From JBCCBV01 sp039033855 (GTDB taxonomy: Bacteria; Planctomycetota; Phycisphaerae; Phycisphaerales; Phycisphaeraceae), in assembly GCA_039033855.1 (NCBI GenBank), contig JBCCBV010000018.1:1-64000 (forward strand): a stretch of DNA of 64,000 nucleotides, read 5' to 3'. How positions within the stretch are numbered: the first letter of the stretch is position 1; each line of letters opens with the position of its first letter. This document shows, one piece after another, positions 18,079 through 26,927 of the stretch. The notes under the pieces are model-generated. The model saw only the letters and a list, made by a program, of their open reading frames with translations. It made no database searches and was not told the DNA's origin. The translations under genes were made by a program, and so were the position numbers.

Positions 18079-18138
18079 TGCGGCGGGCTTGCTCGGGCAG
18101 AGCGGGGCACGATGGCGGGCCGTGCGGCGGGGATTCTT

Positions 18139-18144
18139 TACACT
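18139..18144 (+). promoter_or_regulatory. -10-like TACACT, leaderless geometry (ABC ATPase)
   Basis: TACACT, then 6 nt (CCGGCG), then the ATG at 18151. No Shine-Dalgarno. No clear -35. Confidence 0.55.
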
Positions 18145-18150
18145 CCGGCG

Positions 18151-19239
18151 ATGTCAGACCCGGCCGACACGGCCCGCGCTCAAGCCGAACCGCTGCTCGA
18201 AGTCCGCGGGCTCAAGACGTCGTTCCCGGTCCGCCGGGGGTTGCTGCGGCGGCGCGTGGGCGAGGTCCGGGCCGTCGACAACGTTTCGCTGACGATCCAC
18301 AAGGGCGAAACGCTCGGCCTGGTGGGCGAATCCGGCTGCGGCAAGAGCACGGTGGGCCGTACGCTGCTGCGGCTGACGCCTTCGACCGCGGGCGAGGTGG
18401 TCTTCGACGGGCAGGACGTGCTGGCGGCGTCTTCGGGGGCGTTGCGGAAGCTGCGTCGGCGGATGCAGGTGGTGTTTCAGGACCCGATGGGCAGCCTGAA
18501 CCCGCGGATGACCGTCGGCCGGATCGTCGGCGAGCCGTTGGAGGTCCACAAAATCTGCACCGGCGCCGAGCTGCGCAGCCGGGTGGAAACCCTGCTGACC
18601 AAGGTGGGGCTGCAACCCCAGCACGCCGAGCGGTACCCGCACGAGTTTTCCGGCGGTCAACGCCAGCGGATCGGCATCGCCCGGGCGCTGTCGCTTGGGC
18701 CCGAGTTCGTGGTGCTCGACGAGCCGGTGAGCGCGCTGGACGTGTCGGTGCAGAGCCAGGTGCTGAACCTGCTGGCCGACCTGCGGCAGGAGTTCGGCCT
18801 GAGCTACTTGTTCATCGCCCACAACCTTGCGGTGGTCGAGCACTTCTGCGACCGGATCGCGGTGATGTACCTCGGTCGGATTGTCGAGCTGGCCAGCCGG
18901 GACGCGCTGTATGACCGGCCGATGCACCCGTACACCCAGGCGCTGCTGTCGGCGGCGCCCACGCCCGACCCCACCCGGCAGCGCGACCGCGTGCTGCTGC
19001 TGGGCGACGTGCCCTCGCCCATCGTGCTCGACAAAGACGAGCGCGAAGGCGGCGCCGCCCGGGCGCAGAAGCGGCTCGACGCCGAGAAGGCCGAGCTCGA
19101 GGCCGAGCGGCAGCCGGGCGTGCGGTATCTAGGGCGGTCGAGCCTGCTGGACCGGCCGGACCTGGTGGAAGTGCCCGGCGACCCCGGCCACTGGGTTAGC
19201 CCCGGGCCGGGGGTGGAGTTGGACGGGCAGACCTCCTGA
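18151..19239 (+). CDS. oligopeptide/dipeptide-type ABC transporter ATP-binding protein
   Basis: A 362-residue ATPase of the OppF/DppF class. Walker A GESGCGKST is at 59-67, with the Q-loop QVVFQDPMGSLNP, the signature SGGQRQRIGIARAL and Walker B FVVLDEPVSALDV. The C-terminal oligopeptide-transporter extension HPYTQALLSAAPTPDP is present. After it comes an unusual charged, Ala/Glu-rich stretch (about 305-330). No permease or substrate-binding gene is adjacent, so it must work with subunits encoded elsewhere. It energises import of peptides or similar solutes. Confidence 0.92.
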   Translation: MSDPADTARAQAEPLLEVRGLKTSFPVRRGLLRRRVGEVRAVDNVSLTIHKGETLGLVGESGCGKSTVGRTLLRLTPSTAGEVVFDGQDVLAASSGALRKLRRRMQVVFQDPMGSLNPRMTVGRIVGEPLEVHKICTGAELRSRVETLLTKVGLQPQHAERYPHEFSGGQRQRIGIARALSLGPEFVVLDEPVSALDVSVQSQVLNLLADLRQEFGLSYLFIAHNLAVVEHFCDRIAVMYLGRIVELASRDALYDRPMHPYTQALLSAAPTPDPTRQRDRVLLLGDVPSPIVLDKDEREGGAARAQKRLDAEKAELEAERQPGVRYLGRSSLLDRPDLVEVPGDPGHWVSPGPGVELDGQTS

Positions 19240-19266
19240 AACCGGCCCAAGCGGCCGGGCCGCAAT

Positions 19267-19295
19267 TTGGACCGGCACCCGGATCGTGCTACCTT
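19267..19295 (+). promoter_or_regulatory. sigma70-type promoter for rpsP
   Basis: TTGGAC (19267-19272) and TACCTT (19290-19295) are separated by 17 bp. The predicted start gives a leader of about 100 nt containing GC-rich inverted repeats (for example GCGGAC/GTCCGC near 19312), which could carry ribosomal-protein control. Confidence 0.55.
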
Positions 19296-19400
19296 ATAGG
19301 GCTGGCCCCGGCGGACGTCCGCCCCGGCAATCCGTCCCACGGTCACGCCCCTCTTCCGGAAACAGCTCCGGTATCGCAGGGGCCCCCCGGAGACTCGCTC

Positions 19401-19676
19401 ATGGTTCGTTTGCGTCTGAAGCGTTTTGGCCGTCGCCACCGCCCGTTCTATCGTATCTGCGCGATGGACATCCGCTCGCCGCGCGACGGCCGGGCCATCG
19501 AAGAACTCGGCCTGTACGACCCGGTCCAGAAGGACCCGGAGAAGCAGGTTCGGCTCGAAGCGGACCGCATCAAGCACTGGCTGTCCAAGGGCGCCCAGCC
19601 CAGCGACACGGTGGGCAACCTGCTCAAGAAGGCCGGCATCGACCCGAAGCCGGGCCCGCACCACGCGTCGTCTTAA
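19401..19676 (+). CDS. rpsP: 30S ribosomal protein S16
   Basis: A 91-residue protein with the S16 signature VRLRLKRFGRRHRPFYRI at the N-terminus, the DGRAIEELGLYDP strand and the EADRIKHWLSKGAQPSDTV motif. A GGAG Shine-Dalgarno precedes the ATG. In many bacteria rpsP is followed by rimM and trmD. Here a convergent hypothetical gene follows, so rpsP is monocistronic. Confidence 0.97.
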   Translation: MVRLRLKRFGRRHRPFYRICAMDIRSPRDGRAIEELGLYDPVQKDPEKQVRLEADRIKHWLSKGAQPSDTVGNLLKKAGIDPKPGPHHASS

Positions 19677-19766
19677 TCGACGGCGGACCCATTCGCACAA
19701 TCCATTGACGCGCTTCGCTCGGCCCGCGTGGGTTGTTTTGCGCTCGGCTAGACCTGCGTTCGCTGG

Positions 19767-20207
19767 TTAAGCGGCCTCGTCGGACGGGCCTTGCTTGCGC
19801 ATCGCCAACAGCCGGGCGACGTTGCGTTGCAGCGCATCCACCGCGGCTCGCAGGTGGCCGAGCGACCAGTCCTCGGTAAGCGATTCGACGGCGCAGTCGT
19901 CGAGCACGCAGCGTTCTTCGAGGTCGCCCGTGCCTTGGAGGGTCATCGCCACGGCCACCCAGCCCGGCCGGGGGGCGAAGAACTCGACCGTCACGCAATA
20001 CTCCGGCTTGATCAGGAACCGGAAGAAGCGCTGCTCGTTGTCTTGATTCCGCGTCGGGCCGGGGTGGACCGAAAGCGTGTCGAGCTCGTACACGCAGCGG
20101 TCGTAGGCCTTGTCGACGTGGGCGCGCAGCGCCTGCTCGAGACGCGAGGTTTCGGCCCGGCGCATCTGGTCGAGGTGCTTGTTGAACCGGCGGTTCCAAC
20201 CGCTCAT
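19767..20207 (-). CDS. conserved hypothetical protein
   Basis: A 146-residue soluble protein, basic at the N-terminus (MSGWNRRFNKHLDQMRR) with a helical first third, a beta-rich middle (FRFLIKPEYCVTVEFFAPRPGW) and an acidic segment around 95-110. No signal peptide, membrane segment or catalytic motif is recognised. It converges on rpsP. Coding-like codon use and an ATG at the expected place support a real gene; the function is unknown. Confidence 0.65.
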   Translation of the reverse strand: MSGWNRRFNKHLDQMRRAETSRLEQALRAHVDKAYDRCVYELDTLSVHPGPTRNQDNEQRFFRFLIKPEYCVTVEFFAPRPGWVAVAMTLQGTGDLEERCVLDDCAVESLTEDWSLGHLRAAVDALQRNVARLLAMRKQGPSDEAA

Positions 20208-20355
20208 GCGTGTGTCTTTCGTGCCCCCGCCCGCGTTCTGTTGGCCCCATTAATCAGGGGTATTGCTTACATCGTCCGAATCGTGAAGCCGGTTCAGGGC
20301 CTGCCGTAGACGGCCAAGACCCGAACCGGGCAGGCCCGCGAAGCGGGGGCCGAGA

Positions 20356-20361
20356 TACACT
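20356..20361 (+). promoter_or_regulatory. -10-like TACACT upstream of the acyltransferase gene
   Basis: TACACT lies 23 nt before the ATG at 20385, giving a short leader. No Shine-Dalgarno beyond a weak CCGGAG. Confidence 0.4.
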
Positions 20362-20384
20362 GCGCAGTCCCGGAGCCTGCCCGC

Positions 20385-22184
20385 ATGAACCCCGCGATCG
20401 ACGCCCCCTTCCGGCTGGAGGTCTGCCCGAAAACCCCCTTGCGCGCCGCGGCGTGGAAGGCCGGCAAACCACTACTAGAGCAAGCGTTACGGTTCCCCAC
20501 CTTCAACGCGCTCTACGTGGTGGCCGAGCAGATGCGGTTATCGGGCGACGAGCGACCCTTCGCCGAGCGGGCGCTCGACGCGTTCGGCGTGTCGATTCGC
20601 ATCGACGGCGACCGCCTGGCCCGGATCCCCAAAGAAGGCCCGCTGGTCGTGGTGGCCAACCACCCATTCGGCGGGATCGAGGGGCTGATCCTCCTGGCCC
20701 TGCTCCAGCGTGTACGGCCCGACGCCAAACTGCTGGCCAACAACCTGCTGCGCATGGTGCCCGACCTGCAAGACGCGTTTTTCTTCGTCGATCCGTTCGG
20801 CGGCGCGGGCTGCCAGAAGCGGAATCTTTCGTCGATGCGCTCGGCCCTGGGCTGGGTTAAAGACGGCCACTGCCTGGGCGTGTTCCCGTCGGGCGAAGTT
20901 TCGCACCTCACGCTCCGGCGTCGTCGGGTTGAAGACCCGCTCTGGAACCCCACCGTCGGGCGCATCGTCCAGAAGACCGGCGCCGAGGTCACGCCCGTGT
21001 TCTTCGACGGGCGCAACAGCAACGCGTTCCAACTAGCGGGGCTGGTCCAGGCGCGCTTGCGCACCCTGATGCTGCCGGGCGAGCTGCTCCGCCGACGCGG
21101 GCGCACCGTGCGGGTGCAGATCGGCGAGGTCATCCCCCGCAAGCGCATGACCCGGCTCGACGAGCCGAAGCGCCTGACCGACTACCTGCGCGTGCGCACC
21201 TATCTGCTCCGGCCCACCGACGAGGCACCCCCCGCAATCCTGCCGGGCGACCTCGAACCCACCATCGACCCGGTGGACGGCGGCTTGCTCGAAGCCGAGA
21301 TCGACGCCCTTCCGGCCCGGCAGCGCCTGGTCGACGCGGGCGACCACGCCGTGTTCCGCCTGCACCCGCACCAAGGGCCAAACGTGTTGCGCGAGGTGGG
21401 CCGGCTGCGCGAAATCGCCTTCCGCCTGGTGGGGGAGGGCACCGGGCGCTCGAGCGACCTCGACCGCTTCGACGACCACTACCAGCAGCTGGTCTTGTGG
21501 AAGCGCGACACGCGCGAAATCGTCGGCGGGTATCGCATGGCCCGGTCCGACCTGGTGGTGCACCGCAAGGGCGTGGAAGGCCTGTACACCCACACGCTGT
21601 TCGACTTCGACCGCCGACTGATCAAGCAGATCGGCCCGGCGCTCGAACTCGGGCGTGCGTTCGTCAACCCCGAACACCAAAAGAGCTTCCTGCCGTTGCT
21701 CATGCTCTGGCAGGGCATCGGCACGTACGCCGCAAGGCACCCGCGTTACCACAGCGTGTTCGGCCCGGTGAGCATCAGCGCCGAGTACTCAACCATGTCG
21801 CGCTACCTGCTCTGGGCGTTCTTGAAGATGCACAAGTTCCTGCCGCGCACCGCGAAGCTGCTGCGGGCCCGCAACCCGGTGCGCGCGGTGCGCCCGGGCG
21901 GGTGGAACCGTCGGCAGTTTTCCTCCGCGGTGGACAACACCGAGGAGGTCAACGCCCTGGTGCGCGAGCTCGAAACCGACGGCAAGCCCATGCCGGTGCT
22001 GCTTCGTCAGTACCTCAAGCTCGACGGCAAGCTGCTGGGCTTCAACGTGGACCCGGACTTCGGCAACGTAGTGGACGGGCTGATCTGGATCGACCTGCGC
22101 ATCGGCGACGCGCGCATCCTGCGTAAATACCTGGGGGTCGAGGGCCTGGCCCGACACCGCCGATGGTGGGGGCTGCCCGCGTGA
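20385..22184 (+). CDS. fused lysophospholipid acyltransferase and GNAT acyltransferase (OlsF-like)
   Basis: A 599-residue two-domain protein. The N-terminal part (about 60-270) is PlsC-like. It has NHPFGGIEG where most family members have NHxxxxD, and GVFPSGEVS. The C-terminal part (about 310-520) resembles the GNAT-type N-acyltransferase domain of OlsB/hemolysin-like proteins (VGGYRMARSD, LELGRAFVNPEHQ). In characterised bifunctional enzymes of this kind (OlsF) the two halves make ornithine lipid, so an amino-lipid product is a reasonable guess. It is translationally coupled to the DinB-like gene by a GTGA overlap. Confidence 0.85.
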   Translation: MNPAIDAPFRLEVCPKTPLRAAAWKAGKPLLEQALRFPTFNALYVVAEQMRLSGDERPFAERALDAFGVSIRIDGDRLARIPKEGPLVVVANHPFGGIEGLILLALLQRVRPDAKLLANNLLRMVPDLQDAFFFVDPFGGAGCQKRNLSSMRSALGWVKDGHCLGVFPSGEVSHLTLRRRRVEDPLWNPTVGRIVQKTGAEVTPVFFDGRNSNAFQLAGLVQARLRTLMLPGELLRRRGRTVRVQIGEVIPRKRMTRLDEPKRLTDYLRVRTYLLRPTDEAPPAILPGDLEPTIDPVDGGLLEAEIDALPARQRLVDAGDHAVFRLHPHQGPNVLREVGRLREIAFRLVGEGTGRSSDLDRFDDHYQQLVLWKRDTREIVGGYRMARSDLVVHRKGVEGLYTHTLFDFDRRLIKQIGPALELGRAFVNPEHQKSFLPLLMLWQGIGTYAARHPRYHSVFGPVSISAEYSTMSRYLLWAFLKMHKFLPRTAKLLRARNPVRAVRPGGWNRRQFSSAVDNTEEVNALVRELETDGKPMPVLLRQYLKLDGKLLGFNVDPDFGNVVDGLIWIDLRIGDARILRKYLGVEGLARHRRWWGLPA

Positions 22185-22690
22185 CGACCGCTTACCCCCC
22201 TGCCGAAGCGCTACTACGCCTGCACGCGTTGCAGGGCGCCTACTTCGAGCAACTCGTCGGCGCCATCCCCGCTGAGCACGCCTGCGCCATGCCGGCCGGC
22301 TTCGGCAGCCACGCGGCCTGGCAGGTCGGGCACATCGCGTTCGTTGGCGAAGTTCCCGCCAAGATGCTGACCGGCGAACCTTCTATTTTACCCGAGAACT
22401 TTTCTGCGCTGTTCGGCAAGGGCTCAGAGCCGAACCCGGACGCCACGGCATATCCGGCGTTTATCGACCTGGTCGAGTCCGCCCGGGCCGGACGCGCCGC
22501 CACCGCCGAGGCGCTGCGCGCAGCGGTCGAGCAAGACTTCGCCCGCCCCAACCCGCGCGAACACTTCATCCAGCGCGGCCTGCCCACGCTGGGCGACATG
22601 GTCGGGTTCATGGTCGCCACGCACGAGGGCATGCACCTGGGCCAACTCGCGGCCTGGCGGCGGGCGATGGGGTTCGGCCCGGTGATGTAG
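22181..22690 (+). CDS. DinB-like four-helix protein
   Basis: A 169-residue protein starting at a GTG whose last two bases overlap the previous stop (GTGA); an in-frame ATG at 22163 would add six residues. The conserved His residues of DinB/YfiT-like metal sites are visible: HAAWQVGHIAF, and HEGMHLGQLAAWRRAMG near the end. These proteins bind a divalent metal; some are thiol-dependent transferases. Being coupled to a lipid acyltransferase gene suggests related metabolism, but the function is not determined. Confidence 0.85.
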   Translation: MTTAYPPAEALLRLHALQGAYFEQLVGAIPAEHACAMPAGFGSHAAWQVGHIAFVGEVPAKMLTGEPSILPENFSALFGKGSEPNPDATAYPAFIDLVESARAGRAATAEALRAAVEQDFARPNPREHFIQRGLPTLGDMVGFMVATHEGMHLGQLAAWRRAMGFGPVM

Positions 22691-22782
22691 GTCAGTCGTC
22701 GGTCGTCGGTCGTGGGCGATTTAGCCCCGGGCTCTGCCGGGGGATCGGTCGCGATTCAGGCTTAGTGGGACGAGCGCTCTCT

Positions 22783-22809
22783 GGTGGCACGGGCGTCTCG
22801 CCCGTGATG
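22783..22809. repeat. dispersed 26-bp repeat (type A), copy 1
   Basis: An imperfect inverted repeat starting GGTGGCACGGGCGTCTCGCC; identical over 26 bp to 63637-63662 and one base different from the reverse-oriented copy at 39032-39057. It lies in a 272-bp gap (22691-22962) that otherwise holds short GTCGGTCGTCGGTCG repeats and no gene. Confidence 0.85.
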
Positions 22810-22962
22810 CGTCTGCCAACACGCCTGAAACGAGCCGCGACCGTAAGGGAGCGGGGCATGCCGCCGGAGCTACAGACACCAGGCAGATCGGTCTGACCCA
22901 TTCGAGCTGCGCAGTCCAAGACCTCGCTTACCTACGTGCGCGGCTCGTGGTTACGCATCGGG

Positions 22963-23829
22963 CTATCGCCGTCTTCGTATCACGCATGATCCCAAGAACG
23001 TCAGCACAACCATCGACGCCGGCTCGGGCACGGCCGTGGGCACGGTGTGCCAGCCGATGTCGCGCAGCGCGCCCAGCGAGGTGTCGCTCAGGTGCAGTGT
23101 CCCGTTGATGCGCGGGCTCATCAGCTCGTGCCCGAACTCCCGGCCGAACGGGTCGGTCAACGTCGAGTCTTCCGGCCAGTGCGCCTCGGGGCCCGGCTCG
23201 ACGAGTTGCACCGGGACGAAGGTAGCGGTCGGGTCGTACTCGGCCTGGTACGCGGCGATGGCCTCGGGGCCCAGGTACCGGCCGGAGCCGCGGGTGTAGT
23301 GGCCGTTGAGCCCCCACCACTGCGGGTCCATGCCCAGGATATGGCCGAGCTCGTGGCGGATGACCGGCTCGAGCAAGAAGGTGTCGGCCAGGAAATCGAT
23401 GTCGGTGGAATCGATGGTCATCGATCCGTTGGTGGGGATGCGCTGGCCGGTGACCAGGGTCCGCGGACCGCCGCCGGAGGCGAAGGCGACTACGCCGAGC
23501 GGGTCGCCAACCTCAAACTCGAAGTTGACGGTGAACAGGATCGGCAAGTCGCCCGGCGTGTAGCCGGCGTACCCGGTGATCTGCGCCGCCCAGTAATCGA
23601 TCGCCGACTCGGCGGCGTCGACCACGACCTGCGGGGCGCCGTCCTCGAAGTTCAAGGAGAAAAGCACGGGCGGGAAGTCGAACGGCTGGGCACTAGCCTG
23701 ACTCGCGGGACCGCCTACCGAAGCGGGCGCGATGCCAGAGGCGCAGACGACGGCGCAAACCAGGCCGAGCGCATGCCGGGCGGCCAGGCCTTGGCTCCAC
23801 GAACAGGTTCTTTGCAAGAGCGTGCGCAC
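22963..23829 (-). CDS. leishmanolysin-like (M8-type) metalloprotease with PEP-CTERM tail
   Basis: A 288-residue exported protein. A signal peptide covers about residues 20-48. The zinc site is HELGH at 159-163 with the downstream AHWPED (His217) as probable third ligand, and the Met-turn ELMSPRING at 236-243. The spacing is that of leishmanolysin-like metzincins rather than classic metzincins with HExxHxxGxxH. The C-terminus is a PEP-CTERM signal (VPEPASMVVLTFLGSCVIRRRR, residues 267 onward), which predicts exosortase-dependent surface sorting. It is first in a block of PEP-CTERM genes. No prodomain is obvious. Confidence 0.85.
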   Translation of the reverse strand: MRTLLQRTCSWSQGLAARHALGLVCAVVCASGIAPASVGGPASQASAQPFDFPPVLFSLNFEDGAPQVVVDAAESAIDYWAAQITGYAGYTPGDLPILFTVNFEFEVGDPLGVVAFASGGGPRTLVTGQRIPTNGSMTIDSTDIDFLADTFLLEPVIRHELGHILGMDPQWWGLNGHYTRGSGRYLGPEAIAAYQAEYDPTATFVPVQLVEPGPEAHWPEDSTLTDPFGREFGHELMSPRINGTLHLSDTSLGALRDIGWHTVPTAVPEPASMVVLTFLGSCVIRRRR

Positions 23830-23938
23830 GCTTAAGCATCCCCCAAAACAAGCGGTTCACCAAGGCGGTTCACACGGATTTCACGACCGCTGGCTTACCC
23901 GGTTTGCCTAGACGAAACGGCCTGAGCATCGTGCTACT

Positions 23939-24787
23939 TCACGAACGTCGTCGGCGGGCGAGCGCGGCGACTCCGCCCAGGCCGAGCAGCGCGGCCGTGG
24001 CGGGTTCGGGTACGGCGGCCGGTGTGGGCACGATGTCGGTGGACAGCGGCGGTGCGAAGTTGAGGGCCAGCAGATCAAAGTCGAGCAGGTCAACGGCGCC
24101 GTCGACGTTGAAGTCGCCGATCGAGAACCCGCCTGCCGCGCCGGGCCCGGCGCCGAAGTTCGACGCCAGGATGTCGAAGTCGAGCAGGTCGACGAAGCAA
24201 TCGCGGTTGGCGTCGCCGGGCAGGGGCGGCAACGACCCGAAACCGCCAAGATCTACAAAGTTACCGTCCAGCACGGCGGAGATCGGGGGGTTGACGTTGG
24301 TGGCAAACGTCATCGGCTCTGCATCGGAGGGCAGGGTGAACACCGCCACGGTGCGGATGGTGCGGTCGGGCACCCAGACGCCGCCCAGGATGCCGCCTTC
24401 TCCTGCCAGGGTTGTTCCGTCGTCGATCAGGGTGGCCGGGACGATGGTGGGGGCATCCACTCCGTTGCCGGGGAAGAATGTTTCCGCCACGGTGAACGGC
24501 CCGAGCACGGGCAACGCCGGGGAAGTCAACGTCGAAAACGTGCCGTTGATGAAGTCGCCGGTGAAGCTGAGGTCGAGCGAACTGATGTCGGACCCGCTGT
24601 TGTTGGCGACGCGGAAGGCGTACACGTCGGCGGTGATGGGATCGAAGGTGTCGGGGTCGGTGAGGGTGATGTCGTCTTCGAGCTGCTCGAAGAAACCACC
24701 CAAGCGGGCCTGACTCGATGCGGCGGGCACGAGCGCGATCGCCAGCAGGGCAATCGTAAGGACGGCGCGGGGCAAGCGGGCGATCAT
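23939..24787 (-). CDS. PEP-CTERM protein with dockerin-like repeats, paralog 1
   Basis: A 282-residue exported protein. A signal peptide is followed by a beta-rich domain (about 35-180) shared with the next three genes: DVYAFRVANNSGSDISSLDL, LPVLGPFTVAETFF, IDDGTTLAGEGGILGG. Residues about 195-245 hold two dockerin-like calcium loops (GDANRDCFVDLLDFDILA and DFNVDGAVDLLDFDLLA). The PEP-CTERM signal ends in LARRRRS. GGAG precedes the ATG. Dockerins usually bind cohesins, but none is encoded nearby. Function unknown. Confidence 0.85.
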   Translation of the reverse strand: MIARLPRAVLTIALLAIALVPAASSQARLGGFFEQLEDDITLTDPDTFDPITADVYAFRVANNSGSDISSLDLSFTGDFINGTFSTLTSPALPVLGPFTVAETFFPGNGVDAPTIVPATLIDDGTTLAGEGGILGGVWVPDRTIRTVAVFTLPSDAEPMTFATNVNPPISAVLDGNFVDLGGFGSLPPLPGDANRDCFVDLLDFDILASNFGAGPGAAGGFSIGDFNVDGAVDLLDFDLLALNFAPPLSTDIVPTPAAVPEPATAALLGLGGVAALARRRRS

Positions 24788-24816
24788 GTCGTTCTCCGGA
24801 AAACCAGCGATTTGAA

Positions 24817-25674
24817 TCAGGCGCGGCGTCGGCGGGCCAGCGCACCGACGCCGGCGAGGGCGAACAGCGCGGCCGTGGCGGGTTCGGGGACGGCGGCAGG
24901 AAGCGGCACGGCGTGAGCGGGCTCATCGACCTCGAAGTTTCGAGCGAACAGGTCGAAGTCGAGCAGGTCGACGGAGCCGTCGAAGTTGAAGTCAGCGATG
25001 GTGAAACCACCCGGCGCTTCTGGACCGGCGCCGTAGTTGGCGGCCAGGATGTCGAAGTCGAGCAGGTCGACGAAGCAGTCGCCGTTGGCGTCGCCGGGTG
25101 TCGGTGGCGGCGGCGGTGCGAGGTTGAACAAATCTACGAACTGGCCATCGACCACCCCAAAGCCACTGTTCAAGTTGTCCAAAGTAGTTAACGGATTGGC
25201 CCCCGAGGGGACGGTGAAGACGGCCACGGTGCGGGTGGCGCGATCGGGGATCCACACCCCGCCGAGAACGCCGCCCTCCCCGGCCAAGGCGGTTCCATCG
25301 TCGACGATGCTGGCGGGGACGAAAGTCGGGGCTTGGCTGCCGTTTCCGACAAAGAACGTGTCCGCCACGGTAAACGGTCCGAAGGTCGGCAGGCCGCTGG
25401 TGGCTTGGGTGGTGACGGTGCCATTGAGGAAGTCGCCGGTGAACGCTAAAGACAGGCTCGCGACATCAAAGCCGGTCTTATTCAGGATCTGGAAGCCGTA
25501 GACATCGACGCCGCCGTCAATCGGGAGGAAAGTGACGGGATCGACCACGTCGGTTCGGCCGGAGTCGAGGAGCACAAACTCCGCGCTGAAGAAGGCGTGT
25601 GCGGAGAATGATGGCGCCAATCCGGTGAGCGACAAAGCGGCGGCGAAGGCCGGTCGAACGAAGCGGGCGGTCAC
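24817..25674 (-). CDS. PEP-CTERM protein with dockerin-like repeats, paralog 2
   Basis: A 285-residue paralog of the gene just downstream (29 nt apart), with the same order of signal peptide, beta domain (DVYGFQILNKTGFDVASLSL, VDDGTALAGEGGVLGG), two dockerin-like loops (GDANGDCFVDLLDFDILA, DFNFDGSVDLLDFDLFA) and PEP-CTERM tail. It starts at GTG with GGAGAAAAG upstream. The spacing suggests an operon with paralog 1. Confidence 0.85.
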   Translation of the reverse strand: MTARFVRPAFAAALSLTGLAPSFSAHAFFSAEFVLLDSGRTDVVDPVTFLPIDGGVDVYGFQILNKTGFDVASLSLAFTGDFLNGTVTTQATSGLPTFGPFTVADTFFVGNGSQAPTFVPASIVDDGTALAGEGGVLGGVWIPDRATRTVAVFTVPSGANPLTTLDNLNSGFGVVDGQFVDLFNLAPPPPPTPGDANGDCFVDLLDFDILAANYGAGPEAPGGFTIADFNFDGSVDLLDFDLFARNFEVDEPAHAVPLPAAVPEPATAALFALAGVGALARRRRA

Positions 25675-25862
25675 GACTTTTCTCCGGAAAATGCGACAAG
25701 GCTTGACGCCTCATTCAAGTATGACCGACGCGCGGGGGTTGCCCTAGTGCGTCGTCTACGGAATTGACACGCCTTGCCGTTTGCTAACGCGCGAGGACGA
25801 GGTGCTTGTGAGGGCCAGGGGGAAGGCGGGAAGGCGGGCAGATGTTCGCGCGGCCGGGGCAT

Positions 25863-25926
25863 AAGAAAACCGCCCGCCGGTGAGGGCGAGCGGTCTTCGT
25901 GGATTCAGTTTTCGCCCGGTGGGGCG
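25863..25926 (-). terminator. duplicated terminator block, copy 1
   Basis: On the minus strand a 10-bp stem (ACCGCTCGCC with GGCGGGCGGT, one G-T pair, loop CTCACC) is followed by TTTTCTT, downstream of the 25953-26585 gene. The 64-bp block is identical to 26838-26901. Confidence 0.8.
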
Positions 25927-25952
25927 CGTGGCGTTGCCGGAGTCGAAGTCGC

Positions 25953-26585
25953 TCAGGCGCGACGACGACGGGCGGCAGCGGCCAGGCCGCCGAGGCCGAG
26001 CAGGGCCAGCGAGGCCGGCTCAGGCACGGGCAAGATTTCGACGAACTGACCGTCGACCACACCAAAGATTGGGGCACCGACGTTGTCGAAGTCGCTGAGG
26101 TCAAAAGTCAACTCTGCGGCGTCGGCGGCGACGGAGAACACGGCCACGGTCGCCGAGCCGCCGGCGGGGATCCAGGTTCCGCCGAGGATGCCGCCTTCAC
26201 CGGCGAGGCTCGAGCCATCGTCGATGATGGTGGCGGGCACCAGGGTCGCGGCGTCGGTGCCGTTGCCGGCGAAGAAGGTGTCGGCCACAGAGAACGGACC
26301 GAAGACGGGCAGCGTGCTGCCGGCCTGCGAGGTGGTCGTGCCGTTGAGGAAAGAGCCGACGAAGTTCAGGTTGACCGAGGCGATGGGGGACGCGGTGGCG
26401 TTGGTGACGACGAACTCGTAGACGTCGATGCCGCCGGCGATCTCGGTGAAGGTGCCGCCGTCGACAGGGCCGACCAGGTTGTCGGACACGAGGACAAACT
26501 CACCCGTGAGCGGCGACTGGGCCGAAGCGGCCGAAGCACCCAGAGCGACCGTACCACCCGCGATCAGAGCTGCAAACTTGTTCAT
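25953..26585 (-). CDS. PEP-CTERM protein, paralog 3 (no dockerin)
   Basis: A 210-residue exported protein starting at MNKFAALIAGGTVALGASA, chosen because GGAG ends 6 nt before it. After the signal peptide comes the shared beta domain (DVYEFVVTNATASPIASVNL, FGPFSVADTFFAGNG, IDDGSSLAGEGGILGG) and then directly the PEP-CTERM tail (VPEPASLALLGLGGLAAAARRRR). Compared with paralogs 1 and 2 it lacks the dockerin-like module. It is nearly identical to the next gene in its signal peptide and tail. Function unknown. Confidence 0.85.
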   Translation of the reverse strand: MNKFAALIAGGTVALGASAASAQSPLTGEFVLVSDNLVGPVDGGTFTEIAGGIDVYEFVVTNATASPIASVNLNFVGSFLNGTTTSQAGSTLPVFGPFSVADTFFAGNGTDAATLVPATIIDDGSSLAGEGGILGGTWIPAGGSATVAVFSVAADAAELTFDLSDFDNVGAPIFGVVDGQFVEILPVPEPASLALLGLGGLAAAARRRRA

Positions 26586-26837
26586 CTCAATCTCCATTCT
26601 TTCTCAAGGACCGAATCCCTCGGCGGGATTCTTCAGATTCGGGGCGCCGGTCACTTGCCGGCGCCAGGGGTTTCAGATGTCTCGCCAACTGTTAGCGAGT
26701 CATGAGCACTAATCATGCGCTAAAAATTGATGAGCGCCAAGGGGGTGGTCTCAATTTCTTGCGCATCGAGCGCCGCTCACAAATCTGATGCGGAGGCGGG
26801 GTGTGGTTTCGCGGGCCTGGAGCCGTGCTGGGCGCAA

Positions 26838-26901
26838 AAGAAAACCGCCCGCCGGTGAGGGCGAGCGGTCTTCGTGGATTCAGTTTTCGCCCGGTGGGGC
26901 G
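26838..26901 (-). terminator. duplicated terminator block, copy 2
   Basis: Identical 64-bp block with the same 10-bp stem and TTTTCTT tail, downstream of the 26928-27539 gene. The 342-bp gap 26586-26927 holds this block and the AT-rich promoter region of paralog 3, no gene. Confidence 0.8.
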
Positions 26902-26927
26902 TGTTGTGCTGCCGGGGTCGAGGTCGC

